NCBI GenBank assembly: GCA_943736015.1
Contig: OX031073.1
Span: 26,439,210-26,503,209, forward strand
Direction: 5' to 3'
From: Tridacna crocea
Lineage: Eukaryota > Mollusca > Bivalvia > Cardiida > Cardiidae
Length of the DNA: 64,000 bases
Made by a program: the position numbers and the translations under genes
Notes under the pieces: generated by a model
Seen by the model: the letters and a program-made list of their open reading frames with translations, nothing else
The model's database searches: none
What the model was told of the DNA's origin: nothing
Part shown: piece by piece, positions 1-11,417 of the stretch
Layout of the letters: each line of letters starts with the position of its first letter
Numbering within the stretch: the first letter of the stretch is position 1

Positions 1-120
1 TCAGTCATGGGCATAGAGAAAATTCACCAATAGTGAAAAGTTACAGCCCTGGTCAGCCTGCATGGCCTACGCAGGGTGACCTGAACTGATGATACTTTTC
101 ATGGAGCATGACTCTACATA

Positions 121-275
121 CCCAAGCAAAACGAATGTTTTTGGGGGTGGGTGGGTATACTTGAATCAGCCTGTCTGTCTGTGTGTCGGTCCATGTGTTC
201 ATCTGTGTAAAAAATACTAGTAATTGCCTGCTTCTGTAAAACCTCTGACTGGGGTATTATGTGACATTCAGTTTA
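121..275 (+). repeat. Dispersed repeat, copy 1 of 2
   Basis: Shares order and wording with 2836-2965: a GAATGTTTT start, a run of (TGTC/TGTG)-rich sequence, then AAAATACT and TATTATGTGACATTCAG-like or TATAAAGTCACATTCAG-like sequence. The class is unknown. It may be the start of a longer dispersed element. Confidence 0.5.
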
Positions 276-318
276 ATAATAAATCTGGTGGCTTTCTTAA
301 ATGACTGACGGTATAGAT

Positions 319-546
319 TTAACCCTATACGATACAATCCCAACTTTTCACGCCCCTGTGAAAACGGCCTTTTGAAAACATTGTTGAAAAAGGTGAAAAT
401 GGTACCCAGCATTTTCTCCTTTTTTTTCACAATGTTTTCTTCCATTCCTAAAATAACTTTAAACTTCTTTAATTACATTTATTTTGTCATCTGCAAATGC
501 TCTCAGTTTGGACCAGTGTAAAATTTTGTCTTTTGGTAAAGCTTCA
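319..546 (+). mobile_element. TTAA hairpin MITE, diverged copy
   Basis: Arm A at left (CAATCCCAACTTTT...), a damaged core palindrome and arm B at right ending GGTAAAGCTTCAA. The right TTAA is mutated and abuts the next copy, which lies in the opposite orientation. Confidence 0.75.
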
Positions 547-774
547 ACCCTTTCCCAAACAACAAAATTTTGGACTTGTCCAAATAGAAAGCACTTGCCG
601 ACAACAAAAAAAAACGTAATTCAAAAATAGAAATTTGTTTCCAGCACGGTAGAAAACATTGTGGGAAAGGGAGAAAATGCTGGTTACCAGCATTTTCTCC
701 TTTTCCCACAATGCTTTCTTAAACCTCTTACTTCAGGGTCGCAAAAAACGGGGATTGTTTGGGAAAGGGTTAAA
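545..774 (-). mobile_element. TTAA hairpin MITE, CCCTTTCCC-ended
   Basis: Arm B at left from CAACCCTTTCCCAAAC, an intact core palindrome at about 651-715, and arm A ending GTTTGGGAAAGGGTTAA. Both ends are of the TTTCCC/GGGAAA type. Head-to-head with the preceding copy. Confidence 0.85.
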
Positions 775-1399
775 ATCAGGCTACATCATCTTTGCAGGCT
801 AATCTTATCAATGCCATTTGCAAAAAGCCTATTTTCACCCATTTGCTATGACAGGGTAAGAGATGTTTAGTCTAAATATCCAACTGTTATCCTTATATAA
901 ACAGATTTTTAGGTCAAACCTGTTTGCTTTATCCTTTCCTTTATCCTTTCCTTTAGAGTTTTTCCCTCTCAAAGCATTATTTAACTCAATAAGAAGCCTC
1001 TGGCTTGAAGAGAGTGGTGTGCATAGTACTGGTAAACTTCGAACACATGGATAGATGCTCTGACCGCCTTGATATGACAGTAATGTTGCCAGATATGGTG
1101 ATTTAATACTTAACAAATGAACAAATTATCTTTTTTTGACCCTAAAGTTAAACTAAAGGGTCCTACAAAACAAGTTAGCCCTTTAAGTGCTGAACTGGGA
1201 TTTAATTCCAAAAGCATAGATCGAGGTCAGACTGCACAAAACATAATACTCTGATCTTGTATCAACATTGCCAGTTTCATTGCCATTAAAGCCTTGAACT
1301 TCAAGTATTATAAAACGGATTTGACCTGATTTTCATTTATATTCATACCATGTGTATGACAACCTAGAACTAGTTGCACAAAACAAGGAATTTGCATGT
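774..1399. other. Unassigned sequence
   Basis: No gene seen. It contains a CCTTTCCTTTAT-type low-complexity run at 932-950 and, at about 1220-1262, a decayed relative of the GATCAGACTGCA hairpin found at 49025 and 62068. Confidence 0.4.
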
Positions 1400-1532
1400 A
1401 AGAAGGTAGAAAACATTGTGCAAAAAGGAAAAGAAATGTTGGTAACCTATGTTTTCTCCTTTTCCATCCGTGTCTTCAAAAGCTATTATCTACAGTGTAG
1501 TTAAAACACACAGCTGTTTAGTGAAGGGTTAA
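1400..1532 (-). mobile_element. TTAA hairpin MITE, partial
   Basis: Core palindrome (GTAGAAAACATTGTG...) and a degraded arm A ending GTGAAGGGTTAA. Most of arm B is missing. Confidence 0.6.
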
Positions 1533-1567
1533 TTTGGATGATAGGTTTAATGTTTATATGTGTGGCT

Positions 1568-1805
1568 CATCACACAAAAAGGGACCTCAATAAGTGTCAA
1601 CCCTGGTCAGACTGCGCAAATTGCACAGGCTGACCAGGGTTGACACTTTTCGCTTTAATGACATTTTCTGTATGAAAAGTGGTCAATGTACCTAATGTTA
1701 TACAATTTATTTTGAATTATCAACTTAAACTGACCTGCACTATCGTTGATCTGTTTTCATCTAATCGGTTTACAGAATTCCCAGATGGTCCCTTTTTGTG
1801 TGATG
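1568..1805 (+). mobile_element. TIR MITE with CATCACAC ends
   Basis: A 238-bp unit with terminal inverted repeats CATCACACAAAAAGGGACC and its complement at 1787-1805. It encloses a hairpin at about 1598-1648 (TGTCAACCCTGGTCAG...CTGACCAGGGTTGACA). A related copy near 29608-31480 carries a nested insertion, so this one serves as its uninterrupted version. Class unknown. Confidence 0.7.
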
Positions 1806-1807
1806 GG

Positions 1808-2186
1808 TCACATATATTGGTCTATCTTGTAATATATAAACTGTATATAAACCTTAGGTGGTCATTAGACATCTCTTTCGCTGTTGTCTAGATTTTGAAA
1901 TTCTTTATCCTCTACATTTTGCTAAAAAAAAGCTTGTGTTGGAGGGAGTTGATAACATGTGTGTAAAGTCAAGAGCATAGCGTATTTCTTCAAGGCAGAA
2001 AACCAAACAAAAATACATGTTCTAACAAAAATAATTTGTTGTGACTTGTATCCTGGAGTGTCTAGGCTGTTGTCCAGTGACTCTATCTTCTTAGCTTTCA
2101 GCAGTACTAAATTTTTTTAAAAATGATTTTCACACATTTATTGCCACAGGTTGCCCATGTTAGTGACGTTGCCAGAAGACCTGGTT
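1808..2186. other. Unassigned sequence
   Basis: AT-rich non-coding sequence. I see no gene, no hairpin and no recognised repeat. Confidence 0.4.
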
Positions 2187-2189
2187 ATG

Positions 2190-2419
2190 TTAACTCTTTA
2201 CAAAATGACAAAATTTTGGACTAGCCCAAATTGAAAGCATAAATTTTGTAGACGACAAAATGTGAATCAAAAATTACAGTTTTAGTTTTGGAGGGTAGAA
2301 AACATTATTGGAAAAGGAGAAAATGCTGGTTACCAGCATTTTCTCCTTTTCACACAATGTTTTCAAAAGCTTTCCTTCTCAGGGTAGTTAAAAGTCAGGA
2401 TTGTGTGGTAAAGAGTTAA
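2190..2419 (-). mobile_element. TTAA hairpin MITE, full length
   Basis: TTAACTCTTTACAAAATG at left, intact core at about 2296-2360, GTGTGGTAAAGAGTTAA at right. Its right TTAA is shared with the element that begins at 2416. Confidence 0.9.
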
Positions 2420-2774
2420 GGTAAGACCTGTGTAATGGAAAACAGCTATTTCCACTAAAATATCACCCTACAAAATTAGCTATAATTAAAAACGAGTATT
2501 ATTGAACTACTTTCACCTTTTCATTTTTTCCATTTTTTCCTTATTTGAATTATCATTTATAAATCTAAAACCACTATATTCTCAATTCAAAAAGAGATAG
2601 TAATTACCTCCCTTTTCAGAAAACGAACAAAAGTATCAAAAATAATTTCAAGATAGACATAAATGGAATTTCTTATTCGTTAGAAATGTGCAAAAATATT
2701 TTTTCTGCATAAATCCTTATTTATCAACCAATTAGAATTTTCACCTGAAGTGCATTACACAGGTCTTACCTTAA
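2416..2774 (-). mobile_element. TTAA element, GGTAAGACC family
   Basis: Terminal inverted repeats TTAAGGTAAGACCTGTGTAA and its complement ending GGTCTTACCTTAA at 2774. The interior is the reverse complement of 49793-50167; the shared parts include the sequence around AACCACTATAT and around CTACAAAAT. It starts on the TTAA that ends the neighbouring hairpin MITE. A TTAA-targeting, probably piggyBac-type, non-autonomous element is inferred. Confidence 0.75.
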
Positions 2775-2835
2775 GGGGGATAATGCAAGATACACAATGA
2801 AACCCATTCTGAGTTGTGTCTAGTTGTTTGTAACA

Positions 2836-2965
2836 TCCCCGCAAAAGGAATGTTTTCGGCCTATCTATCCATGTGTCCGTACGTCAGTGTGTCCGTCAAT
2901 GTGTCTGTCTGTGTACAAAATACTGTCAAAGGGCTGGCGGGGGTATAAAGTCACATTCAGAGACA
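2836..2965 (+). repeat. Dispersed repeat, copy 2 of 2
   Basis: Partner of 121-275 (GGAATGTTTTCGG, TGTCCGT-rich run, AAAATACT, GTCACATTCAG). A short open frame over it is not convincing as protein. Confidence 0.5.
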
Positions 2966-3088
2966 GCTCTAGTTTAGCATGCTCAGTGTGTAGCACTGTC
3001 ACACAAGATCTAGGTTTTATGTCTCATTCCATAGTCATTGAACATCCGTCCTCGCTCATGTTTGCAGGTCTCGTGCTCTTCCAAGTTA

Positions 3089-3621
3089 CACCCCGGTTAC
3101 ACAGACTGCCGGGTTATATCGATTTCAAATTGGTCGAATTATTTCAAATTTTTTCGCTTTTGATCGCTTGTCATAGGTGGCTTTATTTCAAGCTGTTTGT
3201 GTAAATGGGTATCAGCGATAAACAGAATTCAAATGCTTGTCGCGCATGTAACAATGTGTCTCATGGATTCCATATTTCGATTCTCAGCTTTTTACATTGG
3301 CGATTAGTATCAGTTCATCGATGGCTCTTCGGTAGCATGTCAGACTGGCTTGTCTATGGCCTGTAGGTGATATGGGTGGTAGATAAGTTGTCAATCGATT
3401 CTTTTGTAATATTTTCACCGATAGAGAATTTTAAGCATGTTTAAAAATCTAAATCAGTAACTTTTCATCGATGAAATTCATCTTTTCCCAATAGCTTTTG
3501 ATAGGTTGAGAATAGGTGACCAATATGTGACATCGGAGGTAAATAGGTTTTCGTCGGTTCCCTCCTACTTCAGTTAAAAAGACCACCGATTTATCAGCGA
3601 TAGCTCTGTGTAACTGGGGTG
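3089..3621 (+). mobile_element. PIF/Harbinger-like MITE
   Basis: Terminal inverted repeats CACCCCGGTTACACAGA at 3089 and TCTGTGTAACTGGGGTG ending 3621, with one mismatch. TTA stands directly outside both ends (3086-3088, 3622-3624), the 3-bp duplication typical of PIF/Harbinger. At 533 bp there is no coding capacity, so it would be moved in trans. Confidence 0.7.
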
Positions 3622-3710
3622 TTAGGATTGGGGCTGCCAACACATCTACTGGGTATCTTTTAAATGTATTTATGATTTTATATATATGCAAACAACAACT
3701 ACCTGTTTGC

Positions 3711-5513
3711 TAGAGCTGGGTATCGCCAAGAAAAATGTATCGCGATACTATCGCGATACCAGACAGACGATACGATACAATATCACGATACTTAATTGGT
3801 CCAGATTAACTTAATGACAGTCTATTAAAAGAGAGACTGTTTTCATGTGATATGCGCAAACAAGATTTTATAAATAGATCTACATGTTCACAGTTATAAG
3901 CTCTTCAAAGACTTTAGGAACCTTTTCTCAAACTGTGCAACCATTTTTGGCAAAATCAATCCAAATGTTTGCTAAAACATGTAGGTATGCGAGATACCAT
4001 CGAACTGGTCCAATTCCTGTACAAAATCTATCAGATCTGTAGTGCTGGGCAATCAGGTTGAAATCACAAATGATTATTGTTTTGTAATCTGAAGAGCACA
4101 CCAACTAGTTATCTATTGTACAATCGGTGTCTCCATTTAACTGAGAATGCCTTTTGGCTTTAAATACCATGACAGTTTGTCTACATGATATTAAGTTTAT
4201 AAGGATGCTTTGTTTTGTACATCAAAAATCGATGGTTTTGCAGTACCATTTAGAGTTTTTGTTTTATTCAATATCATTAATTTTGGTCCTCTATTTTTAA
4301 TTTTCAAAAGTTTAAAAAAAAAAATAGACATATTTCAAGCATTTGCAGACTCCCCCCGCCACGTAGATCTGTATTTTCATTTCCTAAAACAACAATTTCT
4401 TCACTCATGAACAGCATTTTAGCCTCAACTTACTGTTTTATTCATAGATTTGTGTAAATCCACTGTTTAACTTCACTATTAAAAATGAGAAGATAGTTTA
4501 AAGTCCCTCTGATCGGACGATGCCATGCTGATCATTGTAGTGTCATGGGTTTTCACGGTTTTTTGGCGATCGATTTTTTCATGACAAATAATTTTTGGAG
4601 AAGTATTACTACATGATTTGACATCAGTTTGTCATTTTGAATAGCAGGAAACTTTAAAATCAGTCCTTTTACACTAGATCAGAGGATTAATACCTTTATT
4701 ACGTTGTCATAAATAACTCGCCAGCTTCATGATCATGCGCGTGTCTTTTGCATTTATACTGATCGTGTTTAGCCCATATTTCTGCCGGATGCATTAAAAC
4801 TAGGTTATTTGAAGTTGTAGACCATAACTTAATGCGTCAGATTGACAATTAGGCAGATATTTTTCAGCCTCAAAGACATCAATTCAATTTCCCAGCGTCA
4901 AAACCCGCACTATAGTCAACTTCGGAAGACTGTTGCCGATCCGCATCTCATTCATTTGTTAGGTAAAAAGAATAAAGACAATTCAAACTGTGCTATCTTT
5001 CGCTAGCAAATAATCGAATTGCAGATTATATTCGTCCCCTAAATCAAATGACCTTGTTAATTAATGTTTTATTTCATTTTACAGTCCTTGTAAAACGGGT
5101 AAGGAGGCAAACCGATCAAAACACATCCGCAACTTTTTGGACACGAATAAAATATGATAACCTTAGAACGTTCCGAATTAGCATCTATATTTAAAACCTG
5201 GAAAAACCCTAAGCATGAGCGAGTGACTATAAACATTTCGCTTCAAATTATTCCCCAAATTACAAAGTTTTATGAATTTCATTGTTTCTAGGGCGAGTTT
5301 TTTAACGTTCTTGTATGTATGGCAGAGACAAACTGTGCGTATTTTTTTTCCTATTTTTATACATGAATCATTTACATTGATACGTGATCTCACACACTGT
5401 GCACACGACACGACGTAAATGTATCGCCAAGTATCGATACAACGAGTTAGTATCGCGATATACTATCGCCAGCAAAAATATCACGATGCATCGATGATAT
5501 CGCCCCAGCTCTA
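3711..5513 (+). mobile_element. hAT-like non-autonomous transposon
   Basis: Ends are TAGAGCTGGG at 3711 and its complement CCAGCTCTA ending 5513, followed inward by GCGATAC/TATCG-rich subterminal sequence on both sides. An exact 8-bp duplication CTGTTTGC flanks it (3703-3710, 5514-5521). An 8-bp duplication plus TAGRGCTGGGCGATAT-type ends is the hAT signature. The 1.8-kb interior shows no transposase frame, so it is a non-autonomous or gutted copy. Confidence 0.88.
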
Positions 5514-5761
5514 CTGTTTGCCAAGATATTCTGAACTAAGGCAATCTAATCTTGGAAAATCTATGTTTTTTTTAGGTTTAGTCCATTATACTTTGAAAAA
5601 TCTGAAGGTTTCAATTTACCTAAGGCATGGTTGTTAATGATCTAATCTATATCTTTTTATTGAATTTCTTTTTCAATCATTATTACCATTAATCAAATAC
5701 CCTCTTTTATTTATCTTCCCCTTTGCCTCATATCTTTGAGTCTTGCTTTGTGAAAAGGGGC

Positions 5762-5991
5762 TTAACTCTTTACCACACAATGGCGACTTTTAATGACCCT
5801 ATGGAAGAAGTCTCTTTCAAACATTGTGGGAAAAGGAGAAAATGCTGGTAACCAGCATTTTCTCCTTTTTCCCACAAAGTTTTCTGTAATATTGAAGAAA
5901 ATTTCGGTCATTGTAGCTGCTATGAAATTTTCATCCGCAAACACTTTCAATTTGGATAGACCTAAAATTTTGCTGTGTGGCAAAGGGTTAA
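5762..5991 (+). mobile_element. TTAA hairpin MITE, full length
   Basis: TTAACTCTTTACCACACAAT at left, perfect core at about 5818-5881, arm B ending GCAAAGGGTTAA. A minisatellite starts immediately after its right end. Confidence 0.9.
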
Positions 5992-6222
5992 GGCATCTAC
6001 AAAAAAAGTATCGACATAGCACCAGCAAAAAAAGTATCGACATAGCCTCTGCAAAAAAAGTATCGACATAGCACCTGCAAAAAAAAGTATCGACATAGCC
6101 TCTGCAAAAAAAGTATAGACATAGAATCTTCGAAAAAAGTATCAACATAGTATCTGCAAAAAAAAGTATCAACATAGTATCTGCAAAAAAAGTATCGACA
6201 AAGTATCTGCAAAAAAAGTATT
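5992..6222 (+). repeat. Minisatellite, about 27-bp unit
   Basis: About eight to nine tandem units of the form GCAAAAAAAGTATCGACATAG plus CACCT/CCTCT variants. It begins at the end of a MITE. Reverse-strand frames through it give Tyr/Phe/Cys-rich repeated peptides that are not real proteins. Confidence 0.9.
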
Positions 6223-6500
6223 GTCCCATGTCAGCCTGTACAAACAGACACATGTTAAACTTTCTTGCTATTTATGAATTTTCTGCATTGTCCAGAACCA
6301 TTCTATCTCATGAAACAGTTACATCAGAATGGATATTCTTGATCCATAATTTAGTGACCGTCTGCAAATATTATGATGTACAGCTGACTATATTATTTTC
6401 AGTCACAACATTGTCCTGGACTTAAATTATAAAACGTGTCACATGATAATTAAAATGTTACACATTTTCCTGTTTTAGTGCCTAGAATTTAGATTCCTGA

Positions 6501-6729
6501 TTAACTCTTTACCACATGTCAACATTTTGGACTGGTCTAAGTTGAAGGCACTGGCAGACAACAAAAATAATGTACTTCAAAAATTGAAATTTGTTTCCAG
6601 CAGGGTGGAAAACATTGTGGGATAAGGAGAAAATGCTGGTTACCAGCATTTTCTCCTTTTCCCAAAATGTTTTCAAATGTTTTCTATCTTAGGGATGTAA
6701 AAACCAGGAATTGTGTGGTAAACGGTTAA
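6501..6729 (-). mobile_element. TTAA hairpin MITE, full length
   Basis: TTAACTCTTTACCACATG at left, intact core, GTGTGGTAAACGGTTAA at right. Confidence 0.9.
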
Positions 6730-6862
6730 AGTATGTTGATGATTTCGTGAAAAAGGGAGATAATTCTACAGAACATTATAGATCAATTGCAAAATTAGGG
6801 GAGATAACACATGAAATGTTTACATTTGAAAATAATACATGTATTGTTTACATTAACAAATG

Positions 6863-6975
6863 TTAATCCTTTACCAAACAATTTAAAATTTTCACTAGCA
6901 AGCAGAAATTGTTTTTTGAAAACAGTTTGGAAAAAAGGATAAATATGATAATAGGCATTATTGCCTTTTTCCGTA
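6863..6975 (+). mobile_element. TTAA MITE remnant
   Basis: TTAATCCTTTACCAAACAAT followed by a decayed core (GAAAACAGTTTGG...). Arm B is not recognisable. Confidence 0.45.
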
Positions 6976-7030
6976 TTGCGTCCTGTGACCCTTCATGGGC
7001 AGATTCCATCATTAGAGCCTTCTTACTTAA

Positions 7031-7256
7031 TTAACTCTTTACCACATAATCCGGACTATTAACGACCCTGAGAAAGAAGCCTTTTGAAAACATTGTGGGA
7101 AAAGGAGAAAATGCTGGTTACCAGCATTTTCTACTTTTCCCATTTTTTCAACCCTTCCCAAGCCAAATTTCAATTTTTCATACACATCTATTTTGTTGTC
7201 TGCAAATGCTTTCAATTTGGACTAGTCTAAACTTTTGTCGTTTGGTAAAGAGTTAA
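7031..7256 (+). mobile_element. TTAA hairpin MITE, full length
   Basis: TTAACTCTTTACCACATAAT to GTTTGGTAAAGAGTTAA. The right arm of the core has small losses (CTACTTTTCCCATTTTTTC). Confidence 0.88.
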
Positions 7257-7318
7257 GGTTGTTGTCTGCAGATGCATTTGATGTGAAGGAGTAAAAAATC
7301 ATGTCATCTGATATGGAG

Positions 7319-7547
7319 TTAACTCTTTATCAAACAACAAAATGTTAGACTGGTCCAAATTGAAAGTGTTTGCGGACTACAAAATGAATGTGACTAAAGA
7401 ATTTAAATCTGTTTTAGGAAGGCAAGAAAACATTGTAGGAAAAGGAGAAAATACTGGTTACCAGCATTTTCTCCTTTTTCCACAATGTTTTCAAAATGCT
7501 TCTTTCACAGGGGTGTTAAAAGTCGGGATTGTGTGGTAAATGGTTAA
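7319..7547 (-). mobile_element. TTAA hairpin MITE, first of a chain
   Basis: TTAACTCTTTATCAAACAAC to GTGTGGTAAATGGTTAA. The last TTAA is also the first TTAA of the next copy. Confidence 0.9.
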
Positions 7548-7740
7548 CTCTTTGCCAGCAAATCCAGAGTTTTAACAATACTTACAAAGCAGACTGGAGA
7601 AGAGCATTTTCTCTTTTTCCCACTATGGCTTTTTCCCAATCAAAAAATGAATTCCATTACTTGAGCCTCATTTACATTTTGGTCTGCAAAAACTTTGAAT
7701 TTGGACTACTCCAAAATGCTGTTGTTGGGTGAAGACTTAA
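7544..7740 (+). mobile_element. TTAA hairpin MITE, second of a chain
   Basis: Shares TTAA 7544-7547 with the copy to its left and TTAA 7737-7740 with the copy to its right. The left half of the core has been lost (AGAGCATTTTCTCTTTTTCCC only). Confidence 0.8.
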
Positions 7741-7950
7741 CCTTTTACCACAAATTCTCAGGTTTAACACTTTGAAGAAGACTTCTGAAAATATTGTAGG
7801 AAAAGGAGTAACCAGCATTTTCTCCTTTTCCTGCAATGTTTTGTACCCTGCCCAAACCAAGTTTCAATATTTTAGTCACATTTATTTTGTCGTCTGCAAA
7901 TGTTAACAATTTTGACGAGGTTATAATTTTGTCGTTAGGTAATGAGTTAA
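7737..7950 (+). mobile_element. TTAA hairpin MITE, third of a chain
   Basis: TTAACCTTTTACCACAAATT to GTTAGGTAATGAGTTAA. The core has lost a few bases on its left arm (AAAAGGAGTAACCAGC). Confidence 0.85.
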
Positions 7951-9224
7951 ACTAGGTGACACCAAATATAGTATGTTTGTAAAATGATAATAATACCTTT
8001 AGATTACCTGCCAGAAATTAGGTCAGCCTATTATGTGCAATTTTTTTGTTTATTTATTTTGCGCAGATGTTTCCTTGAAAATAGAGTGTAAAGATCTGTT
8101 ATTAGTTATTAAATTAGCTTTCCTGTTTTGTTATGCACAGTGCATGTCCTGGTGTAGTTTTTGTTGTATTCTTGCATGTTTTTATTGCGGAACAGTTCAT
8201 AAATTCAGTTTCATATTACAAACATGATTATTTATATCCTTAGGGAGCACAGCTTTTGAAAAAAAACTTCCGCCAACGAGGACGCCAGGCAATTGCTCCA
8301 GTTTCCACCATGATTTTTATATCATGAGAAAAAAGAAATTTTGGTCTTTCCTATACCTTCCAGTGCCATAATTTTGTGGGTAAACAGCTATTGTCCCATT
8401 ACCAAACAACTCCTTATTTTTAGGACCATTGCTGCTTCCTTTTTTCGATCAATTTTCTCTTTGGTCTCTTTTTCTCATATTCTTTGTTATTTTCAGCGCA
8501 ATCCCCCGATGTTAATTTTCCCTTTTTTACCGGATTAGCGCTTTTGTAATATTATAGTGACGCCGTTTTTGTCCAAAACATTTAGATTACATTTCAGTGG
8601 CTCAGAACATTATGCTGGACAGTCGGACCGATCTGGCCTGAAAAATCGTCGGTCCTTGTAAAGATTTGTCTGTCATGTCAGACCGACATGTTTCAGGAAG
8701 TCTGCAGTACCCATAACGCAGGATTTAGTGAAGAATAATTAATATTTTTAGTTTTTAAATCAAAGTTCACCCACTCTATATGGAGCTCGGCTTTCCAACC
8801 TGTTTCACATACGCAATCTTTATTCCTCATGGTTGCGAAAACACTGGACCATTTAGCAAAGGGTTAATGTTTTGTACCTTGTCATAACATAATAGATAAT
8901 GTTATCTAATTAGTCACTGTTGTTCTTATACACTGAAGTAGAACTTGGAGTTTTTAATTTAGTTCCGTCTAGAGGGCGACTTTAGGCCATTACTTGCTGA
9001 TAGTGATCTCTGATAATTTTATGTTCTATTCTCGACTAATTCTTGCTACATTCAGTTAGCACCATGCTCCAGTTTAAAAAAAGTACAGGTAATTAGCGCT
9101 TACAGAGTTGCTAATGCTGAAACTGTAGATCAAGATCTGAAGATTGAACAGACTGCCAGTTTACCTGTGTGTGAATGTAACAGTAGGAAAATAATTATGT
9201 GAACTCCATACTACTATATAGGAA
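7951..9224. other. Unassigned sequence
   Basis: No gene seen. A fragment resembling a MITE arm-A end (CATTTAGCAAAGGGTTAAT) lies at about 8850-8867. The rest is unique-looking AT-rich sequence. Confidence 0.4.
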
Positions 9225-9303
9225 TTAACTCTACCACACAATCCTGACTTTTAACATCCTTGTGAAAGGAGCCCTTTGAAAACATTCACCCTAGTAAAGA
9301 GTT
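9225..9303 (+). mobile_element. TTAA MITE with core deleted
   Basis: Arm A (TTAACTCTACCACACAATCC...GAAAACATT) runs directly into the terminal AGTAAAGAGTT. The palindrome and arm B are gone. Confidence 0.65.
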
Positions 9304-9491
9304 CATTTGCATATGAGATCATTGTGGCTGGTGGAGGATTGGACTTAAAAGGTAGCCTGTAGGTAGAAGTTGATGTTCAGGTTAACTTTGGCTAGACACA
9401 TCAGTACCACAAAAGCTCTTATAGAGGACACCTTTGGCTTGGGTGTGCCACAAAGTTAGGTCTTATAGGTTTTCAAACCTATCCAGTTCTC

Positions 9492-10425
9492 TTAACTCTT
9501 TACCAAACAACAAATTTCTAGACTGGTCCAAATTGAAAGCATTTGCTGACAACAAAATGAACTGATGAAAATCAAAGCGTAGAGAACGCTGAAGTGGTAT
9601 TTGTCAAGGAACTCATTGTATGGAATTAAAAATTTGAAATAAAAAGAATGCTCAAATATTGGCTTAAAAGTCAACCTACTTAGCAAATAAATACCATTTC
9701 TGTTGAAGGGAAAGTTCTCAAGACAAAGTTGGGAATATTTGAATATTGGTGGTGTCTCTTTGATCATTGGGGAGAAGTCAGATGTAACATCCTTTGATAG
9801 AAGGATGCCTGATGGAAAGAGAGAAAACATGTGTAAATATATCAAATAGAATTAAGTCTGTACCTGAAAACTATAATTTTGAAATATTTTGAGCCCTTAA
9901 CATTAATTCCCAACATTTCAATCAACTATTTCGATATATAAATATTCATGCTGAATCAAATGGAGTAGTGCGCAATCATAGGATGACTAGCAATTGGACG
10001 AACTGGTTTTGGAGCGAAAAAGCCCTGGACCAAGCGATCGATAGACAAATTTTGTATCATTCCGCCAACAGAGGACTATGAGCAAGTGAAGCTATTTTCA
10101 AGCAAAAATTAGTATTTCCATGATCAATCGCCTCACCTAATGTATTATACATGCCATTTCAAATTACATAACTGGGCACTACCGAAAAACTCATTTGTCT
10201 GAGAAAAATTGAGTTTAATTAATTGGGTTTATTTCCTTCGGCTTTGCACAAAATACGATACATGATCTTCAGAATTCAATATTGAACTCATAGTGGTATT
10301 GTCTTCGACAAATACCACAAAAATTGTAATTTGTTTTTGGAAGGGTAGAAAACATTGTGGGAAAAGGAGAAAATACTTTCAAAGGGCTTCTTTTTCAAGG
10401 TCAATAAAAGTCGGGATTGTGTGGT
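9492..10425 (-). mobile_element. TTAA hairpin MITE split by another element
   Basis: Arm B (TTAACTCTTTACCAAACAAC...GATGAAAATCAAAG) lies at 9492-9577. The same unit resumes at 10319 (AAAAATTGTAATTTG...) through a damaged core to GATTGTGTGG at about 10424. The intervening 9594-10318 is a separate insertion. Confidence 0.7.
9594..10318 (+). mobile_element. Inserted TIR element, GTGGTATTTGTC ends
   Basis: Begins GTGGTATTTGTC at 9594 and ends GACAAATACCAC at 10318, interrupting a MITE copy. The right end forms a small hairpin of its own at 10292-10318. No coding capacity and no clear target duplication seen; class unknown. Confidence 0.5.
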
Positions 10426-10523
10426 TTATCAACAGAGAAAGAAAACTTTTGCAAAAACATAGTGGGAAAAGAAGAAAAGGCTAGTAACCTGCTTATTCTC
10501 CTTTTCGCAAAATGTATATAGAG

Positions 10524-10733
10524 TTAACTTGTAACTCTTTACCACACAATCCTGACTTTAAACAATCCTAAGAAAGAAAGCTTTTGAAAACAAACAGCAT
10601 TTTCTTCTTTTCCCACAATGTTTCTTTTCCTTCCCAAGACAATTTTCAATTTTTGAGCCATACTTACATTGACGCCTGCAAATGCTTTGAGTTTGGACTG
10701 GTCGTACAATTTTGTCATTTGGTAAAAAGTTAA
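10524..10733 (+). mobile_element. TTAA hairpin MITE, core half lost
   Basis: Arm A (ACCACACAATCCTGAC) at left; the core keeps only its right arm (CAGCATTTTCTTC...); arm B ends GGTAAAAAGTTAA. Remnants of another core at about 10449-10512 precede it. Confidence 0.8.
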
Positions 10734-10849
10734 CAGAAGGGACAAAGTTATACTGCCAAAAATAGGTCAAATGCACAGATTTGGTGTCAAATATATATAA
10801 ACATTGTGGCAAAAAATGTTGCCAAGTGATGAATTATTTATTTGGAGGA

Positions 10850-10947
10850 CAAACTGGTTACCAGCATTTTCTCCTTTTCCCACAATGTTTTCAAAAGGCT
10901 TCTTTATCAGGGTCGTTAAAAGTAGAGATTGTGTGGTAAAGAGTTAA
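10850..10947 (-). mobile_element. TTAA hairpin MITE, 3' half
   Basis: Right arm of the core and arm A ending GTGTGGTAAAGAGTTAA. The left half is replaced by unrelated sequence. Confidence 0.75.
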
Positions 10948-11417
10948 AGTCACAATAAAGTCCAAATGGATTTAAAAAAAAAAATTTTTTTTACCATGCA
11001 AAAATGTAGCGATTATTATGACTTTCATGATATGTCAAGGTGCAGTTTGTAAAAAAGTTTCAGTCAAAATGGCAGAAAAAATGATTTCTAAACTAAAATA
11101 AATCCTACCATGTCGCAGTATCTGTTTGTTTACATCTATGATCACTGACAATGCAATGTTATCATATGACATGCTCTAAGAACTAGTTCAAATATACATG
11201 AACAATAACAAAGGTTGTCTCAGTCAATGGTGTCCCTGAAATCGATGGGCATCTCCATGCATTTTCGCACACATATATCATGGCAACCAATGCAGTAACT
11301 GACACATTTGAGTTTTTTCCGATCTTATATAATATTATGTGTGTTGTGATGGGTTATCCGATATATTTTCAAGTTAAAAACGGCAAAAATTACCTACTAT
11401 TGGACTTTGCTGGGGCT
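10948..11417. other. Unassigned sequence
   Basis: Begins with an A/T-homopolymer stretch at about 10974-10992. No gene or known repeat seen. Confidence 0.4.

Noticed and set aside
5762..6253. 163-codon reverse-strand frame rich in Tyr, Phe, Cys
   Set aside because: It translates the 27-bp minisatellite and a MITE, with no domain and no conservation beyond the repeat.
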